From: Rhodococcus yananensis
Lineage (GTDB): Bacteria; Actinomycetota; Actinomycetes; Mycobacteriales; Mycobacteriaceae
DNA: 64,000 bases
Assembly: GCF_020515525.1 (NCBI RefSeq)
Contig: NZ_JAIYEP010000013.1
Coordinates: 1-64,000, forward strand
Reading direction: 5' to 3'
Part shown: positions 16,945 to 24,982 of the stretch, piece after piece
How the letters are laid out: the number at the start of each line of letters is the position of its first letter
Position numbering within the stretch: position 1 is the first letter of the stretch
Program-made: the position numbers and the translations under genes
The notes under the pieces: generated by a model
What the model saw: the letters and a program-made list of their open reading frames with translations, nothing else
What the model was told of the DNA's origin: nothing
Databases searched by the model: none

Positions 16945-17241
16945 ATGAAGTCACCGGACCGCCGACTGTTGTTCGTCGGACATCCCGACGCGACCGAGAT
17001 CTCCGAATGGACCGCAGTGCACGCGACGGCGGTCCAGAGCGGATGGACCACCACGCGCAGGTTCACCCCGGGCAGGATCGCGTTCGCCATCGCCTCGGAG
17101 GACGTCCTCGACGGGATGTGCTCGGCAACCGAAGCCGAGGTGATGCAGGTCGTCCACGACGCAGGCATCCGGTGCATGAACGCCGTCGACGCCCGTGCTC
17201 ACCTGTTCACACCCGATTCGACGAACGAGGTGCCGGTATGA
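16945..17241 (+). CDS. Small protein, possibly BRCT-like
   Basis: A 98-residue soluble protein with no family I can name firmly. The order of elements, RRLLFVGH then SGWTTTRRFTPGRIAFAIA and VVHDAGIRCMNAVDARAHL, resembles the strand-helix pattern of BRCT domains in which a C-terminal segment ends in aGIpv; this is only a fold-level guess. ATG 16945 has AGGGAG 5 bp upstream; GTG 16921 is a poorer start. Its stop overlaps the next gene start as ATGA. Confidence 0.6.
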   Translation: MKSPDRRLLFVGHPDATEISEWTAVHATAVQSGWTTTRRFTPGRIAFAIASEDVLDGMCSATEAEVMQVVHDAGIRCMNAVDARAHLFTPDSTNEVPV

Positions 17242-17375
17242 CGGTCAACGTGTTGATGCTGCTCGCGCTGATGCTCATCGCGCTGCTCACGGTGGCGGTT
17301 CTGCAGTGGCGCGCCGGCAAGGTCGCCGGCCACCGCCCGGTGGCGCCGGCCCCACACCGCCACGTGGCAGGTTGA
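17238..17375 (+). CDS. Small single-pass membrane protein, 45 aa
   Basis: MTVNVLMLLALMLIALLTVA opens the protein with one hydrophobic helix, followed by a basic tail rich in Pro and His (HRPVAPAPHRHVAG). The ATG overlaps the upstream stop (ATGA), which argues that it is translated. Function unknown; it may partner the preceding 98-residue protein. Confidence 0.6.
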   Translation: MTVNVLMLLALMLIALLTVAVLQWRAGKVAGHRPVAPAPHRHVAG

Positions 17376-17376
17376 G

Positions 17377-17396
17377 CCGGGCACTCGGTCGCCCGG
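17377..17396. terminator. Short hairpin between convergent genes
   Basis: CCGGGC and GCCCGG pair across an 8-nt loop in the 29-bp gap between the 45-aa ORF and the pirin gene. Confidence 0.5.
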
Positions 17397-17404
17397 ATTC
17401 TCAC

Positions 17405-18193
17405 TCACCCCTGTCCGACGGTCGCGTGCATCTCCCACACGATCACCTCGGCGCCGGTCTCCGAGACCATCCGCTGGCCGCCTCCCCCGCCGATACGTAC
17501 GGCATCGCCCTCGGCGAGGGCGCCCGCCCCCTCGAGGACGGCCTCGCCGCGAGCGACGAAGACGTGCAGGAACGGCGCGTCGGGTAGCGTCACGGGCCGT
17601 GCCGGCCGGAGTCGCGCGACGTGCATGGATGCGTACTTGTTGTTGATGCGGATGGCCGCGTGGTCGGCGTGTTCCTTCATTCCGGACGCGACCGGGACGA
17701 GCCCCCCGGACAACAATTCGTGGTCGATCTCGAGTTGCTCGTAGCCGGGTGTGATCCCGGCTTCGTCGGGCAGGACCCACATCTGGATGAATCGCACCGG
17801 GTTGTCGTGTTCCGCGACGTGTTCACCGGTCGCCCCGGCGTACCGCCACGAGTCGTTCCTCTCGGAGTGGAGGATCCCGGTACCCGCACTCATCCGTTGC
17901 GCGAGGCCCGGGTAGACCACCCCGGAATGACCTTCGGAGTCCTGGTGGACGAGTGAGCCCTGCAGCACCCACGTCACGATCTCCATGTCCTGATGAGGAT
18001 GCGTGTCGAATCCTGCACCGGGGGTGACGATGTCGTCGTTGCTCACCATCAGCACACCGTGATGGGTGTTGTCGGGATCGTAATGGTGGCCGAACGAGAA
18101 GGAGTGCTTGGAATCGAGCCAGTCGATCCTGGTCGCGAAGCGATCGTCGGCGCGGCGGACGTCGAGGTGCGGGGTCTGCAGTGTCGTGCTCAT
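17405..18193 (-). CDS. Pirin family protein
   Basis: A 262-residue bicupin of the pirin family; some bacterial members act as quercetin 2,3-dioxygenases. The N-terminal cupin carries the metal ligands in THPHQDMEIVTWVLQG and the later GTGILHSERN. The C-terminal cupin (FLHVFVARGEAVLEGAG) lacks a clear metal set, as usual. ATG 18193 follows AGGAA. It lies 14 bp downstream of a second pirin gene and forms an operon with it and the VOC gene, under the probable control of the divergent MarR protein. Confidence 0.88.
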   Translation of the reverse strand: MSTTLQTPHLDVRRADDRFATRIDWLDSKHSFSFGHHYDPDNTHHGVLMVSNDDIVTPGAGFDTHPHQDMEIVTWVLQGSLVHQDSEGHSGVVYPGLAQRMSAGTGILHSERNDSWRYAGATGEHVAEHDNPVRFIQMWVLPDEAGITPGYEQLEIDHELLSGGLVPVASGMKEHADHAAIRINNKYASMHVARLRPARPVTLPDAPFLHVFVARGEAVLEGAGALAEGDAVRIGGGGGQRMVSETGAEVIVWEMHATVGQG

Positions 18194-18207
18194 GGATTCC
18201 TGTCCGT

Positions 18208-19215
18208 TCAGCAGTGGGGATCGGCGGTGGGTGGGTTGCGGCGCGGTCGGACGTGGGCGTGCGGCAGCATCGGCGCGGGGAGTCGGTCGACCGTCCCGAC
18301 ATACCCGTCGACACGACCGAACCGGTCGGATCGGTTCTGCCAGGCCTCGCGATAGGTCGCGATGTCGTCGTGGCTGCGTCCGACGAAGTTCCACCACATC
18401 ACGATCTCCTCGCCGAACGGCGTGCCGCCGAGGAGCACCGCCCGGGCCGGCGCATCGCCGGGATTGACCAGTGTCAGCGCGGGAACGCCGGTGCCGACGT
18501 AGCCGATCTCGGCGCGGTGCACGTCGGTGCCGGAAAGCCTGATCGTGCCGGTGTCGACGAGCAGTCCGTGCTCGAACCCACGATCGACGTCGAGTGTGAC
18601 CTCCGCACCCGCGTCGAGTACGAGTTCGGCACCGAGCAGCGGGGTGAAGGTGCGCACCGGCGAGGTGACGCCCGCGAGGGATCCGAGGAAGACGCGCGCA
18701 CGGCCACCGCCGAGCGGCGTCTCGTCCGGTATGTGGTGTTCGAAGTTGCGCGCCGTGTCGCGTGCGGATTCGGGTAGCGCAACCCACAGTTGGACTCCGT
18801 GGAGGATCGTCGTCGCCGGCGTCGAGACCTCCGAGTGACAGATGCCGTGTCCGGCGGTCATGAGATTGACCTCGCCGGGGCGCACGACGGCGTGCATGCC
18901 GAGGCTGTCGCGGTGCTCGATCTCTCCCGTGAACAACCAACTCACCGTCTGCAAGCCGGTGTGCGGGTGCGGTGCCACGTCCATGCCTCCCGTGGTCGAC
19001 ACGTCGTCGGGCCCGTAGTGGTCCGCGAAACACCATGCGCCGATGAGGGAGCGTTGCCGTTGCGGCAGCGTGCGGCGTACGGGCATCGCCCGCGGCCCTC
19101 CGAGCGGCACCTCCCGGGAGGTGATGATCTCGACACGGGGTCGGCGCGCATCGGTGGTGCAGACGGTGTCCACGTGACAGACGATCTCGTGCGGTTCCGG
19201 GTCGGCGTTGCTCAT
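18208..19215 (-). CDS. Pirin family protein (longer paralogue)
   Basis: A 335-residue pirin. The N-terminal cupin metal motif is PHPHTGLQTVSWLFTGEIEH with a matching HGICHSEVS downstream; the C-terminal half ends with FGEEIVMWWNFVGRSHDDI, a signature I associate with the longer pirin subfamily. Possible activities are quercetinase-like dioxygenation or redox sensing. It lies 14 bp upstream of the other pirin and 50 bp downstream of the VOC gene. Two different pirins in one transcript suggest a shared aromatic or oxidised substrate. Confidence 0.87.
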   Translation of the reverse strand: MSNADPEPHEIVCHVDTVCTTDARRPRVEIITSREVPLGGPRAMPVRRTLPQRQRSLIGAWCFADHYGPDDVSTTGGMDVAPHPHTGLQTVSWLFTGEIEHRDSLGMHAVVRPGEVNLMTAGHGICHSEVSTPATTILHGVQLWVALPESARDTARNFEHHIPDETPLGGGRARVFLGSLAGVTSPVRTFTPLLGAELVLDAGAEVTLDVDRGFEHGLLVDTGTIRLSGTDVHRAEIGYVGTGVPALTLVNPGDAPARAVLLGGTPFGEEIVMWWNFVGRSHDDIATYREAWQNRSDRFGRVDGYVGTVDRLPAPMLPHAHVRPRRNPPTADPHC

Positions 19216-19265
19216 GGTGGGTCGTACCTTCCGGTGTCGAGCGGGCTGTCCCTCACCAGTGTGCG

Positions 19266-19781
19266 TCAGTGGTCGGCGGGAAGAATCTGCGATCCGTACA
19301 TCTCGCCGAGAGGATCGGCGATCAGTTCGAGTCGCTCACCGTCGGGTCCGGGAAAGTACAGCGACACCTCGCTGTGTTCGGCGACCTCGACACCGGCCGC
19401 GTCGAGCCGGTCGCGGATCTCCCCCCACCGATCGGGGTCCATGCTGATCGCGATGTGGTGGAGCCCGCCGAACACCTCGAGATAGGGGCCGACGTCGAGG
19501 CCCGGGAAGTCGAAGAAGGCCAGCAGATTTCCGTGCCCGATGTCGAAGAAGAAGTGTGTGGACCCGGGGTAGTCGCGGTTCTCGATCAGCTCGACGAGCG
19601 GGAATCCCAGCAGCTCCTGATAGAACCGCACGGTGCGTTCGACATCGCTGCTGACGAGCGCGGCGTGGTGCAGACCACGCGCGGTGGAAGCGGGCCGAGC
19701 GTCCGCGGGGAGCAGGTACCGGTCGCGCAGCCGACCGCGGGCCTCCTCGTGCGCGTGGGCGGTCTGTGTGTGCGCGGTCAT
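19266..19781 (-). CDS. VOC-fold dioxygenase/glyoxalase-like protein
   Basis: A 171-residue protein of the vicinal oxygen chelate superfamily with the two beta-alpha-beta repeats. Metal-ligand candidates are His in LHHAALVSSD, His in GGLHHIAIS and Glu in ERLELIADP. The phrase STHFFFDIGHGNLLAFFDFPG is typical of ring-cleavage dioxygenase-like members. I prefer ATG 19781, which has GGAGGGGG about 5 bp upstream; GTG 19796 is possible. First gene of the pirin operon, with two MarR-type operators between it and the MarR gene. A quinone/catechol detoxification role is inferred. Confidence 0.82.
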   Translation of the reverse strand: MTAHTQTAHAHEEARGRLRDRYLLPADARPASTARGLHHAALVSSDVERTVRFYQELLGFPLVELIENRDYPGSTHFFFDIGHGNLLAFFDFPGLDVGPYLEVFGGLHHIAISMDPDRWGEIRDRLDAAGVEVAEHSEVSLYFPGPDGERLELIADPLGEMYGSQILPADH

Positions 19782-19801
19782 CGCATCCCCCTCCACCGAG
19801 A

Positions 19802-19819
19802 TAGTTGATTACGCAACCA
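19802..19819. promoter_or_regulatory. MarR-type operator 1
   Basis: TAGTTGATTACGCAACCA, an imperfect palindrome just upstream of the VOC gene. It matches operator 2 in TAGTTGAT-N-A-N-N-CAAC-N-A. Confidence 0.7.
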
Positions 19820-19832
19820 ATATGCCACGATA

Positions 19833-19850
19833 TAGTTGATCAGTCAACTA
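19833..19850. promoter_or_regulatory. MarR-type operator 2
   Basis: TAGTTGATCAGTCAACTA, a near-perfect palindrome 17 bp before the MarR start codon. It begins 31 bp from operator 1, about three helical turns, so both dimers would lie on one DNA face and could repress both directions. Confidence 0.75.
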
Positions 19851-19866
19851 GCCGTAGACTGGGTTC

Positions 19867-20412
19867 ATGGACACGACGAACTGGCTGAGCACCGACGAAC
19901 AACGACTGTGGCGCGCATACCTCGACGCCACGCGCATGCTGATCCAGGAACTCGACAAACAGCTCGTCCACGACTCGGGCATCTCGTTCACCGACTACGA
20001 GATCCTCGTCCTCCTGTCGGAAGCCCCCGAACGCCGCATGCGGATGCGCGACCTCGCCGACGCGAGCACCACCACCCGCAGCGGCATCACCCGCGCGATC
20101 ACCCGCATGGAGAACGCCGGACGCGTGCGGCGTGTCGAATGCGAGTCCGACAAGCGCGGAGCCTGGGCCGAACTCACCGACAGCGGCCTCGCCACCCTCG
20201 AACAGGCCGGACCCGGCCACGTCGACGCGGTCCGCCGGAACATGTTCGACGCGTTCGGTCCGGACGATGTCGCCGTCATGCGGGCGGCCTTCACTCGAAT
20301 GCGCGAGAACATGCTCGCGAGACGCCGGGTACCCGCACCCTCCCGACGACCCGTGGCCGCCTCCTCCGGATCGCCGTCAATCGAGTCGCTCGTCGACGAC
20401 GAGCAGCCGTGA
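19867..20412 (+). CDS. MarR family transcriptional regulator
   Basis: A 181-residue dimeric winged-helix regulator. The HTH lies about residues 40-100: TDYEILVLLSEAPERRMRMR, then DLADASTTTRSGITRAI as recognition helix and VRRVECESDKRGAWAELTD as the wing. The tail beyond residue 150 is extended and Pro/Ser-rich. It is divergent from the VOC-pirin operon with two matching palindromes between, the classic arrangement of a MarR repressor that is released by a phenolic or electrophilic ligand. There is no cluster of conserved Cys, so direct binding of an aromatic ligand is more likely than thiol oxidation. Its 3' end overlaps the PAP2 gene by 36 bp. Confidence 0.9.
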   Translation: MDTTNWLSTDEQRLWRAYLDATRMLIQELDKQLVHDSGISFTDYEILVLLSEAPERRMRMRDLADASTTTRSGITRAITRMENAGRVRRVECESDKRGAWAELTDSGLATLEQAGPGHVDAVRRNMFDAFGPDDVAVMRAAFTRMRENMLARRRVPAPSRRPVAASSGSPSIESLVDDEQP

Positions 20413-21057
20413 CACCGGGGACCACCGTGCCGGCCAAGGCAGAGCCACCGCCACCACTACCGTCACCGTCAACACACCCAACGACAGCCCCGACAACACG
20501 TCGTGGACGTAGTGGACTCCGGCCGCGACCCGGGAGAACCCCAGTACCACGGCGATCGGCGCGACGAACCAGATGATGCGGGGAACCGCGAGCACGCAGG
20601 CGGTCGCGAAGGACGCCGCGATGACCGAATGGTTCGAGGGCCACGACCAATCCCCTACCTCGGGGCAGTCGAGTACACCGGTGATGCCCAACGCCCGACA
20701 CGGCCGCGGCTCGGTGATGACGAGCTTGATCAGTTCGCTGGACAGATAGGCCGTCACCACTCCGACACCTGCCACACCGAGCGTCAGAAATGCCCGACGA
20801 TCGGTGACCCACAGCCGCACGACCAGCACGGCCACAGTCGCGACCAGGACGTACGGACCGTTCTCCGCGACGAACCCGGCCGACGATCCGAGCGCCGATC
20901 CGGCGAAGAACCCGGAGATCGCCCGGAAGAGCCCGTCGCGGACCGGCAACGCGGCGAGCGCGAGGACCGCCAGGACCATCGACGTCGACAACGCCGATCG
21001 GATCATCGGCGGCGACAACCGCGGGTGTACTCGGGGTGAACTCTCGGTGACCGTCAT
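20377..21057 (-). CDS. PAP2 superfamily membrane phosphatase
   Basis: A 226-residue polytopic protein with about five to six TM segments and the lipid phosphatase active site: K111-x6-R118-P119 (KLVITEPRP), P140-S-N-H143 (WPSNHS) and S175-R176-x5-H182-x3-D186. All three motifs are intact. It probably dephosphorylates a lipid phosphate, such as undecaprenyl pyrophosphate or phosphatidic acid, on the outer membrane face. ATG 21057 is divergent from the glutaredoxin-like gene (62 bp). It converges with marR by 36 bp. Confidence 0.9.
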   Translation of the reverse strand: MTVTESSPRVHPRLSPPMIRSALSTSMVLAVLALAALPVRDGLFRAISGFFAGSALGSSAGFVAENGPYVLVATVAVLVVRLWVTDRRAFLTLGVAGVGVVTAYLSSELIKLVITEPRPCRALGITGVLDCPEVGDWSWPSNHSVIAASFATACVLAVPRIIWFVAPIAVVLGFSRVAAGVHYVHDVLSGLSLGVLTVTVVVAVALPWPARWSPVSRLLVVDERLD

Positions 21058-21119
21058 GATCGTCCACGCTAGCGCGACGCGGCATGCACACCGCGGAACA
21101 GTCCCCTACAGTAGGCGGC

Positions 21120-21539
21120 GTGTGGAGATCCTGGCTGCCGTCGACGGCGATCCTCGGGGTTGCCGTGCTGGTTCTGGTCACCGGATCGTTCGCACCGGCA
21201 CCCACTCTCGTCGCTGTCGTGCTGCTCGTTCTCGCCTGGGTCGGTTCACCCCTGTTCTTCCCCCGCCACGTCGACGACACATCGGCCCGACGCGACGCCG
21301 CCGCCCGCGGTGTGCCGATCGTCTACTGGCGACCCGGCTGCGCGTTCTGCACGCGCCTGCGCGCGGCACTCGGTACGCGCGCCGGCAGGGCGGTCTGGGT
21401 GAACATCCGCCTCGATCCCGACGCCGCCGCGCGGGTGCGCAGCGTCAACGAGGGAAACGAGACGGTGCCGACCGTGTTCGTCGGTGACACCGTCCGTACG
21501 AACCCCGAGCCTCGGTGGGTTCGAGAACTACTCGGATGA
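21120..21539 (+). CDS. Membrane-anchored glutaredoxin-like (mycoredoxin-type) protein
   Basis: A 139-residue protein with two N-terminal TM segments (residues about 6-45) and a C-terminal thioredoxin-fold domain beginning PIVYWRPGCAFCTRLR. The active-site pair is C74-x-x-C77, and the cis-Pro is in ETVPTVFVGD. It is likely a thiol-disulfide reductase at the membrane, possibly using mycothiol. GTG 21120 is chosen because TACAGT, a good -10 element, ends 8 bp before it, giving a leaderless transcript; ATG 21084 is the alternative. It is convergent with the GNAT gene. Confidence 0.85.
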   Translation: MWRSWLPSTAILGVAVLVLVTGSFAPAPTLVAVVLLVLAWVGSPLFFPRHVDDTSARRDAAARGVPIVYWRPGCAFCTRLRAALGTRAGRAVWVNIRLDPDAAARVRSVNEGNETVPTVFVGDTVRTNPEPRWVRELLG

Positions 21540-21551
21540 CGACCGACTCCG

Positions 21552-22235
21552 TCACGGGATGTCGGGTGCAGACAATGCGACCGTCTCCCCGGCGAGCGCA
21601 CCCAGCAGTGCCCGGGTCTGCTCGTCGTCGCCGACGGAGCCCTCGCACGCCGTGAGGTTGTGTTCGACGAAACACCGCACCGGCGCAGCGGCGATCCCGG
21701 TGCCCGTGCGGCACTCCCCCGAGACCGCGAACGCCATCAGCAACAGATGCGGAACCCGCGTGCCCGCGCCGTGCAGGGCAGGCTGGAAGTAGGGTGCGGC
21801 GACGATCTCCGCGCCCTCACCACGGTAGAACCGCAGTCTTCGCACCGGATCGCCGTATCCGGTGTCGCCGTGGTGCTCGGGATCCTCGACCTCACCGAGC
21901 ACCAACAGCGGATCGAAACGCTGGATCCAGTCCGCCAGCACCGCCCGTAACACGGTACGGCCCACGCCTTTTCCTCGACGGCCCGGACGGGCGGCCAGAT
22001 ACTCGGTGAGCATCACGCGGCACTCCGGGAACCACTGGCCCACGGCCCCACCCACGACATCGTCGGCCTCGTCGACGGCGACGGTCACCGCCGTGCCGTC
22101 CGCATCGAGGGCGGCGAGCAGATCCTCGCGCGATACGAGCTCCGTTCGGGGGAACGACGGGGCCAGTACCGTGTCGTAGAAGTCGGCCAGCAGGTCGCGG
22201 GTGAGGTGGTCCGATCCGACGGTGCGCACATCCAT
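21552..22235 (-). CDS. GNAT family acetyltransferase
   Basis: A 227-residue N-acetyltransferase-like protein. The acetyl-CoA pyrophosphate loop is ARPGRRGKGVGRTVL near residues 80-95 (R/Q-x-x-G-x-G/A), preceded by the beta-4 strand MLTEYLA. The C-terminal part (HNLTACEGSVGDDEQTRALL) is longer than the core fold and unassigned. Substrate unknown. ATG 22235 starts the gene; neighbours are a convergent glutaredoxin gene and, 128 bp upstream on the same strand, the end of a LysR gene. Confidence 0.82.
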   Translation of the reverse strand: MDVRTVGSDHLTRDLLADFYDTVLAPSFPRTELVSREDLLAALDADGTAVTVAVDEADDVVGGAVGQWFPECRVMLTEYLAARPGRRGKGVGRTVLRAVLADWIQRFDPLLVLGEVEDPEHHGDTGYGDPVRRLRFYRGEGAEIVAAPYFQPALHGAGTRVPHLLLMAFAVSGECRTGTGIAAAPVRCFVEHNLTACEGSVGDDEQTRALLGALAGETVALSAPDIP

Positions 22236-22363
22236 GCGTCGTATTGTCTCCGAACGCCGCGTGCCGAGTCAGCAAGTCGCCGACACCGGACGACACGTCC
22301 CCGCGCACGCCTGCAACAGCACCTCGTCGGCGGCGCCCCGAGACCGGGCGGGCCTCCACCGGA

Positions 22364-23344
22364 TCACCCACCCGCGCGTGGCCGGCGGCCGTTCAGGTGT
22401 TCACCGGACTGCGCGCCACGACGACCGCTCGCGTCGGGCACGGACTGCGGGACGTACACCGTAGCGCGCGTCACCACGTGCTCACGGAAACGCGCCACCG
22501 CCGGGGTGGGGCGATGACGCCCGACGACGAGGCCCACCGAACGCTCGCGACCCGTTCCGATCGCCACCGTCACCGGATCCCCGTCCGACTCCGCCGCCGG
22601 GAGCAGCGCCACACCCAACCCCTGTGCGACGAGCGCGCGCACCGTGTCGAAGTCCCCGATCTCGAATGCAATGTTCGGGATGAATCCCGATTCGGCACAC
22701 CACTGTTCGAGCATCCGGCGCAGATCGTAGGTGGGCGGGTTCGCAATGAAGACCGCATCCCGCAGTTCCGCGAGCTCGACGTGTCCCCGTCCGGCGAGCG
22801 GGTGGGTCGGTGCGGCGTACAGATGGATGCGCTGACGCCCCAACTCGACCGTCGGTAGATCGTCCGGTGGCGGAACGGCGATCGCCAGATCGAGTCGACC
22901 GTCGCGGACCATCTGTGCCAACGAGCGACTGTGCTCCTGAACGAGTTCGAATCGGATCCCGGGGGCCTCGGCGTGGAATTCGGCGAGCAGTCGCGGCACA
23001 CTCACCGCCCCGAGGGTGAGTGGGAATCCGAAGCGCACCGATCCGTGTTCGGGGTCCGCATTCCCCTGTACGACGCCGATGGCATCGTCCAACGCACGCA
23101 CGAGCGCGTGGGTGCGGCGGTGGAGATCCCGCCCGGACGCCGTCAGTTCGACCCTGCGTCCCAGCGGTTGGAACAACGCGACGCCGAGGATCTTCTCGAG
23201 TGTCTTGATCCGCCGGCTCAGCGACGACTGCGGTACGTCGAGGATCTGCGCGGCCCTCGTGATGTGCCCCTCGGTCGCGGCGGCGTCGAACGCCGCCAGC
23301 AGCGGAACGACATCCGCCGTTCTCGATCCCGCATATTCATCCAT
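22364..23344 (-). CDS. LysR family transcriptional regulator
   Basis: A 326-residue LTTR. The N-terminal HTH (about 10-70) reads GHITRAAQILDVPQSSLSRR, followed by LGVALFQPLGRRVELTASG. The periplasmic-binding-like effector domain covers about 95-300 (LDLAIAVPPP, LVAQGLGVALLPAAE). The tail beyond 305 is slightly longer than usual. ATG 23344 is preferred; ATG 23374 lacks a Shine-Dalgarno sequence. It is divergent from mqo with only about 90 bp between start codons, the classical position for an LTTR controlling its neighbour, so control of malate oxidation is inferred. Confidence 0.88.
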   Translation of the reverse strand: MDEYAGSRTADVVPLLAAFDAAATEGHITRAAQILDVPQSSLSRRIKTLEKILGVALFQPLGRRVELTASGRDLHRRTHALVRALDDAIGVVQGNADPEHGSVRFGFPLTLGAVSVPRLLAEFHAEAPGIRFELVQEHSRSLAQMVRDGRLDLAIAVPPPDDLPTVELGRQRIHLYAAPTHPLAGRGHVELAELRDAVFIANPPTYDLRRMLEQWCAESGFIPNIAFEIGDFDTVRALVAQGLGVALLPAAESDGDPVTVAIGTGRERSVGLVVGRHRPTPAVARFREHVVTRATVYVPQSVPDASGRRGAQSGEHLNGRRPRAGG

Positions 23345-23435
23345 ATTCGGATCGTATTCCTGTCGATACCTCATTGGACAGAACGTTCCAACAGCGGCAA
23401 GACTGGGCGACACCATGAACCCGGAAAGGAACACC

Positions 23436-24914
23436 ATGAGCGACAAGAACTTCCGCGAATCCTCGCGGACCGGTTCCGACGCCGTCCACGATGCCGTCCT
23501 CATCGGTGGCGGAATCATGTCCGCCACCCTCGGCGCGCTGCTCACCCGCGTCGAACCCAACGCATCGATCGTTCTTCTGGAGCGACTCGATGCTGTGGGC
23601 GCGGAGAGTTCCGCCCCGTGGAACAACGCCGGGACCGGGCACTCCGGTTACGCCGAGCTGAACTACATGCCGGACCCCGATGACGCGTCGACCGCCGACG
23701 ACATCGCACGCCGGTTCGCAGCGAGCCGCCGGTTCTGGTCACGGCTCACGGCCGACGGCATCCTGCCCACGACGGCGATCACCCCGGTACCCCACCTCGA
23801 TCTGGTGTTCGGCACCGCCGGCGTCGACTACCTGCGGCGACGTGTCGCGACTCTCACCTCCACCCCGCGGTTCGCCGACATGGAGTACACCGAGGACACC
23901 GACGTGATCCGACAGTGGGCACCACTGCTCATCGAGGATCGCACCGACGTCGGCCCTGTCGCGGCGTCACGACATCGGGGAGGAACGGACGTGGACTTCG
24001 GCGCCATCACCCGCGGTCTCATCGACGACCTCACCGCCCGCGGTGCCGACGTACGGTTGCGGCACGAGGTCACGGGTCTGCAACGACGCGACGACGGGCT
24101 GTGGGCCGTGACCGGGCGCGACCGCGCCACGCGAGCGCGGTTCGAGCTCACGACGCGCTTCGTCTTCGTCGGCGCAGGTGGCCACGCGTTGACACTGTTG
24201 CAGAAGGCTCGGATCCCCGAGATCCGTGGATACGGAGTCTTCCCGATCGGTGCGCAGTTCTTCCGCACCGATGACCCCGCGATCGTCGCACGTCACAACG
24301 CAAAAGTATATGGACAGGCCGACATCGGGGCACCTCCGATGTCTGTGCCGCACCTCGACCGGAGAGAGATCGACGGTGAGTCCTCGCTGCTGTTCGGTCC
24401 GTTCGCCACCTTCGACACGCGGTTGTTGAAAGCGGGGCGGTACCGGGACCTGTTCGCGACGGTCAGGCTCCACAATCTCGTGGTGTCGGCGAGTGCGGGA
24501 CTGCGCAACCTGTCGCTGTTGCGATATCTGCTCGGCCAGCTGGCGATGTCGCGTCGCCGCAAGTTCCGGCGGTTGCAGCGGTTCGTCCCGGGCGCCTCGG
24601 CGGAGTCGTGGCGACTCGTCGGCGCCGGGGTGCGCGCCCAGCTGATCACCCCCGACAGGCGTGGCTTCGGCGTGCTCCGCTTCGGAACCGAAGTGGTCAC
24701 CGGCGCGGACGGAACGATCGCCGGTCTCCTCGGTGCCTCCCCCGGCGCCTCGACGGCCCCGTCCGCCATGGTCGACGTCCTGTCGCGGTGCTTTCCCGAC
24801 CGCATCGATGCGTGGCGTGAGACCCTCCGGGAATTGGTCCCGGATTCCGAAGCGCCCCACACGGCCGCGTCACCCACCCCCACCGCCGAGCGAGTGGTAC
24901 ACCCGATCGATTGA
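23436..24914 (+). CDS. mqo: Malate:quinone oxidoreductase
   Basis: A 492-residue FAD-dependent peripheral membrane enzyme oxidising L-malate to oxaloacetate and passing electrons to quinone, in the TCA cycle. The FAD-binding start is VLIGGGIMSATLGALL (about 21-36). The Mqo signature PWNNAGTGHSGYAELNY follows near 70, then GGTDVDFGAITRGL near 180 and RLVGAGVRAQLI late. ATG 23436 has GGAAAGGA 5 bp upstream; the in-frame ATG 23415 lacks one. The LysR gene diverges from it. A short GGGGC/GCCCC hairpin and CCCGA repeats follow the stop. Confidence 0.95.
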   Translation: MSDKNFRESSRTGSDAVHDAVLIGGGIMSATLGALLTRVEPNASIVLLERLDAVGAESSAPWNNAGTGHSGYAELNYMPDPDDASTADDIARRFAASRRFWSRLTADGILPTTAITPVPHLDLVFGTAGVDYLRRRVATLTSTPRFADMEYTEDTDVIRQWAPLLIEDRTDVGPVAASRHRGGTDVDFGAITRGLIDDLTARGADVRLRHEVTGLQRRDDGLWAVTGRDRATRARFELTTRFVFVGAGGHALTLLQKARIPEIRGYGVFPIGAQFFRTDDPAIVARHNAKVYGQADIGAPPMSVPHLDRREIDGESSLLFGPFATFDTRLLKAGRYRDLFATVRLHNLVVSASAGLRNLSLLRYLLGQLAMSRRRKFRRLQRFVPGASAESWRLVGAGVRAQLITPDRRGFGVLRFGTEVVTGADGTIAGLLGASPGASTAPSAMVDVLSRCFPDRIDAWRETLRELVPDSEAPHTAASPTPTAERVVHPID

Positions 24915-24953
24915 ATCGATCGAGGGATCCGTTCGCTCACAACGGGGCACCGC

Positions 24954-24982
24954 CCCGACCCGACCCGACCCGGCCCGGCCCG
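24954..24982. repeat. Short pentanucleotide repeat (CCCGA/CCCGG)
   Basis: Three CCCGA and two CCCGG units run in tandem in the 68-bp gap between the convergent mqo and nitrite reductase genes, next to a small GGGGC-ACC-GCCCC hairpin. The hairpin may help terminate; the repeat looks like slippage. Confidence 0.6.
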
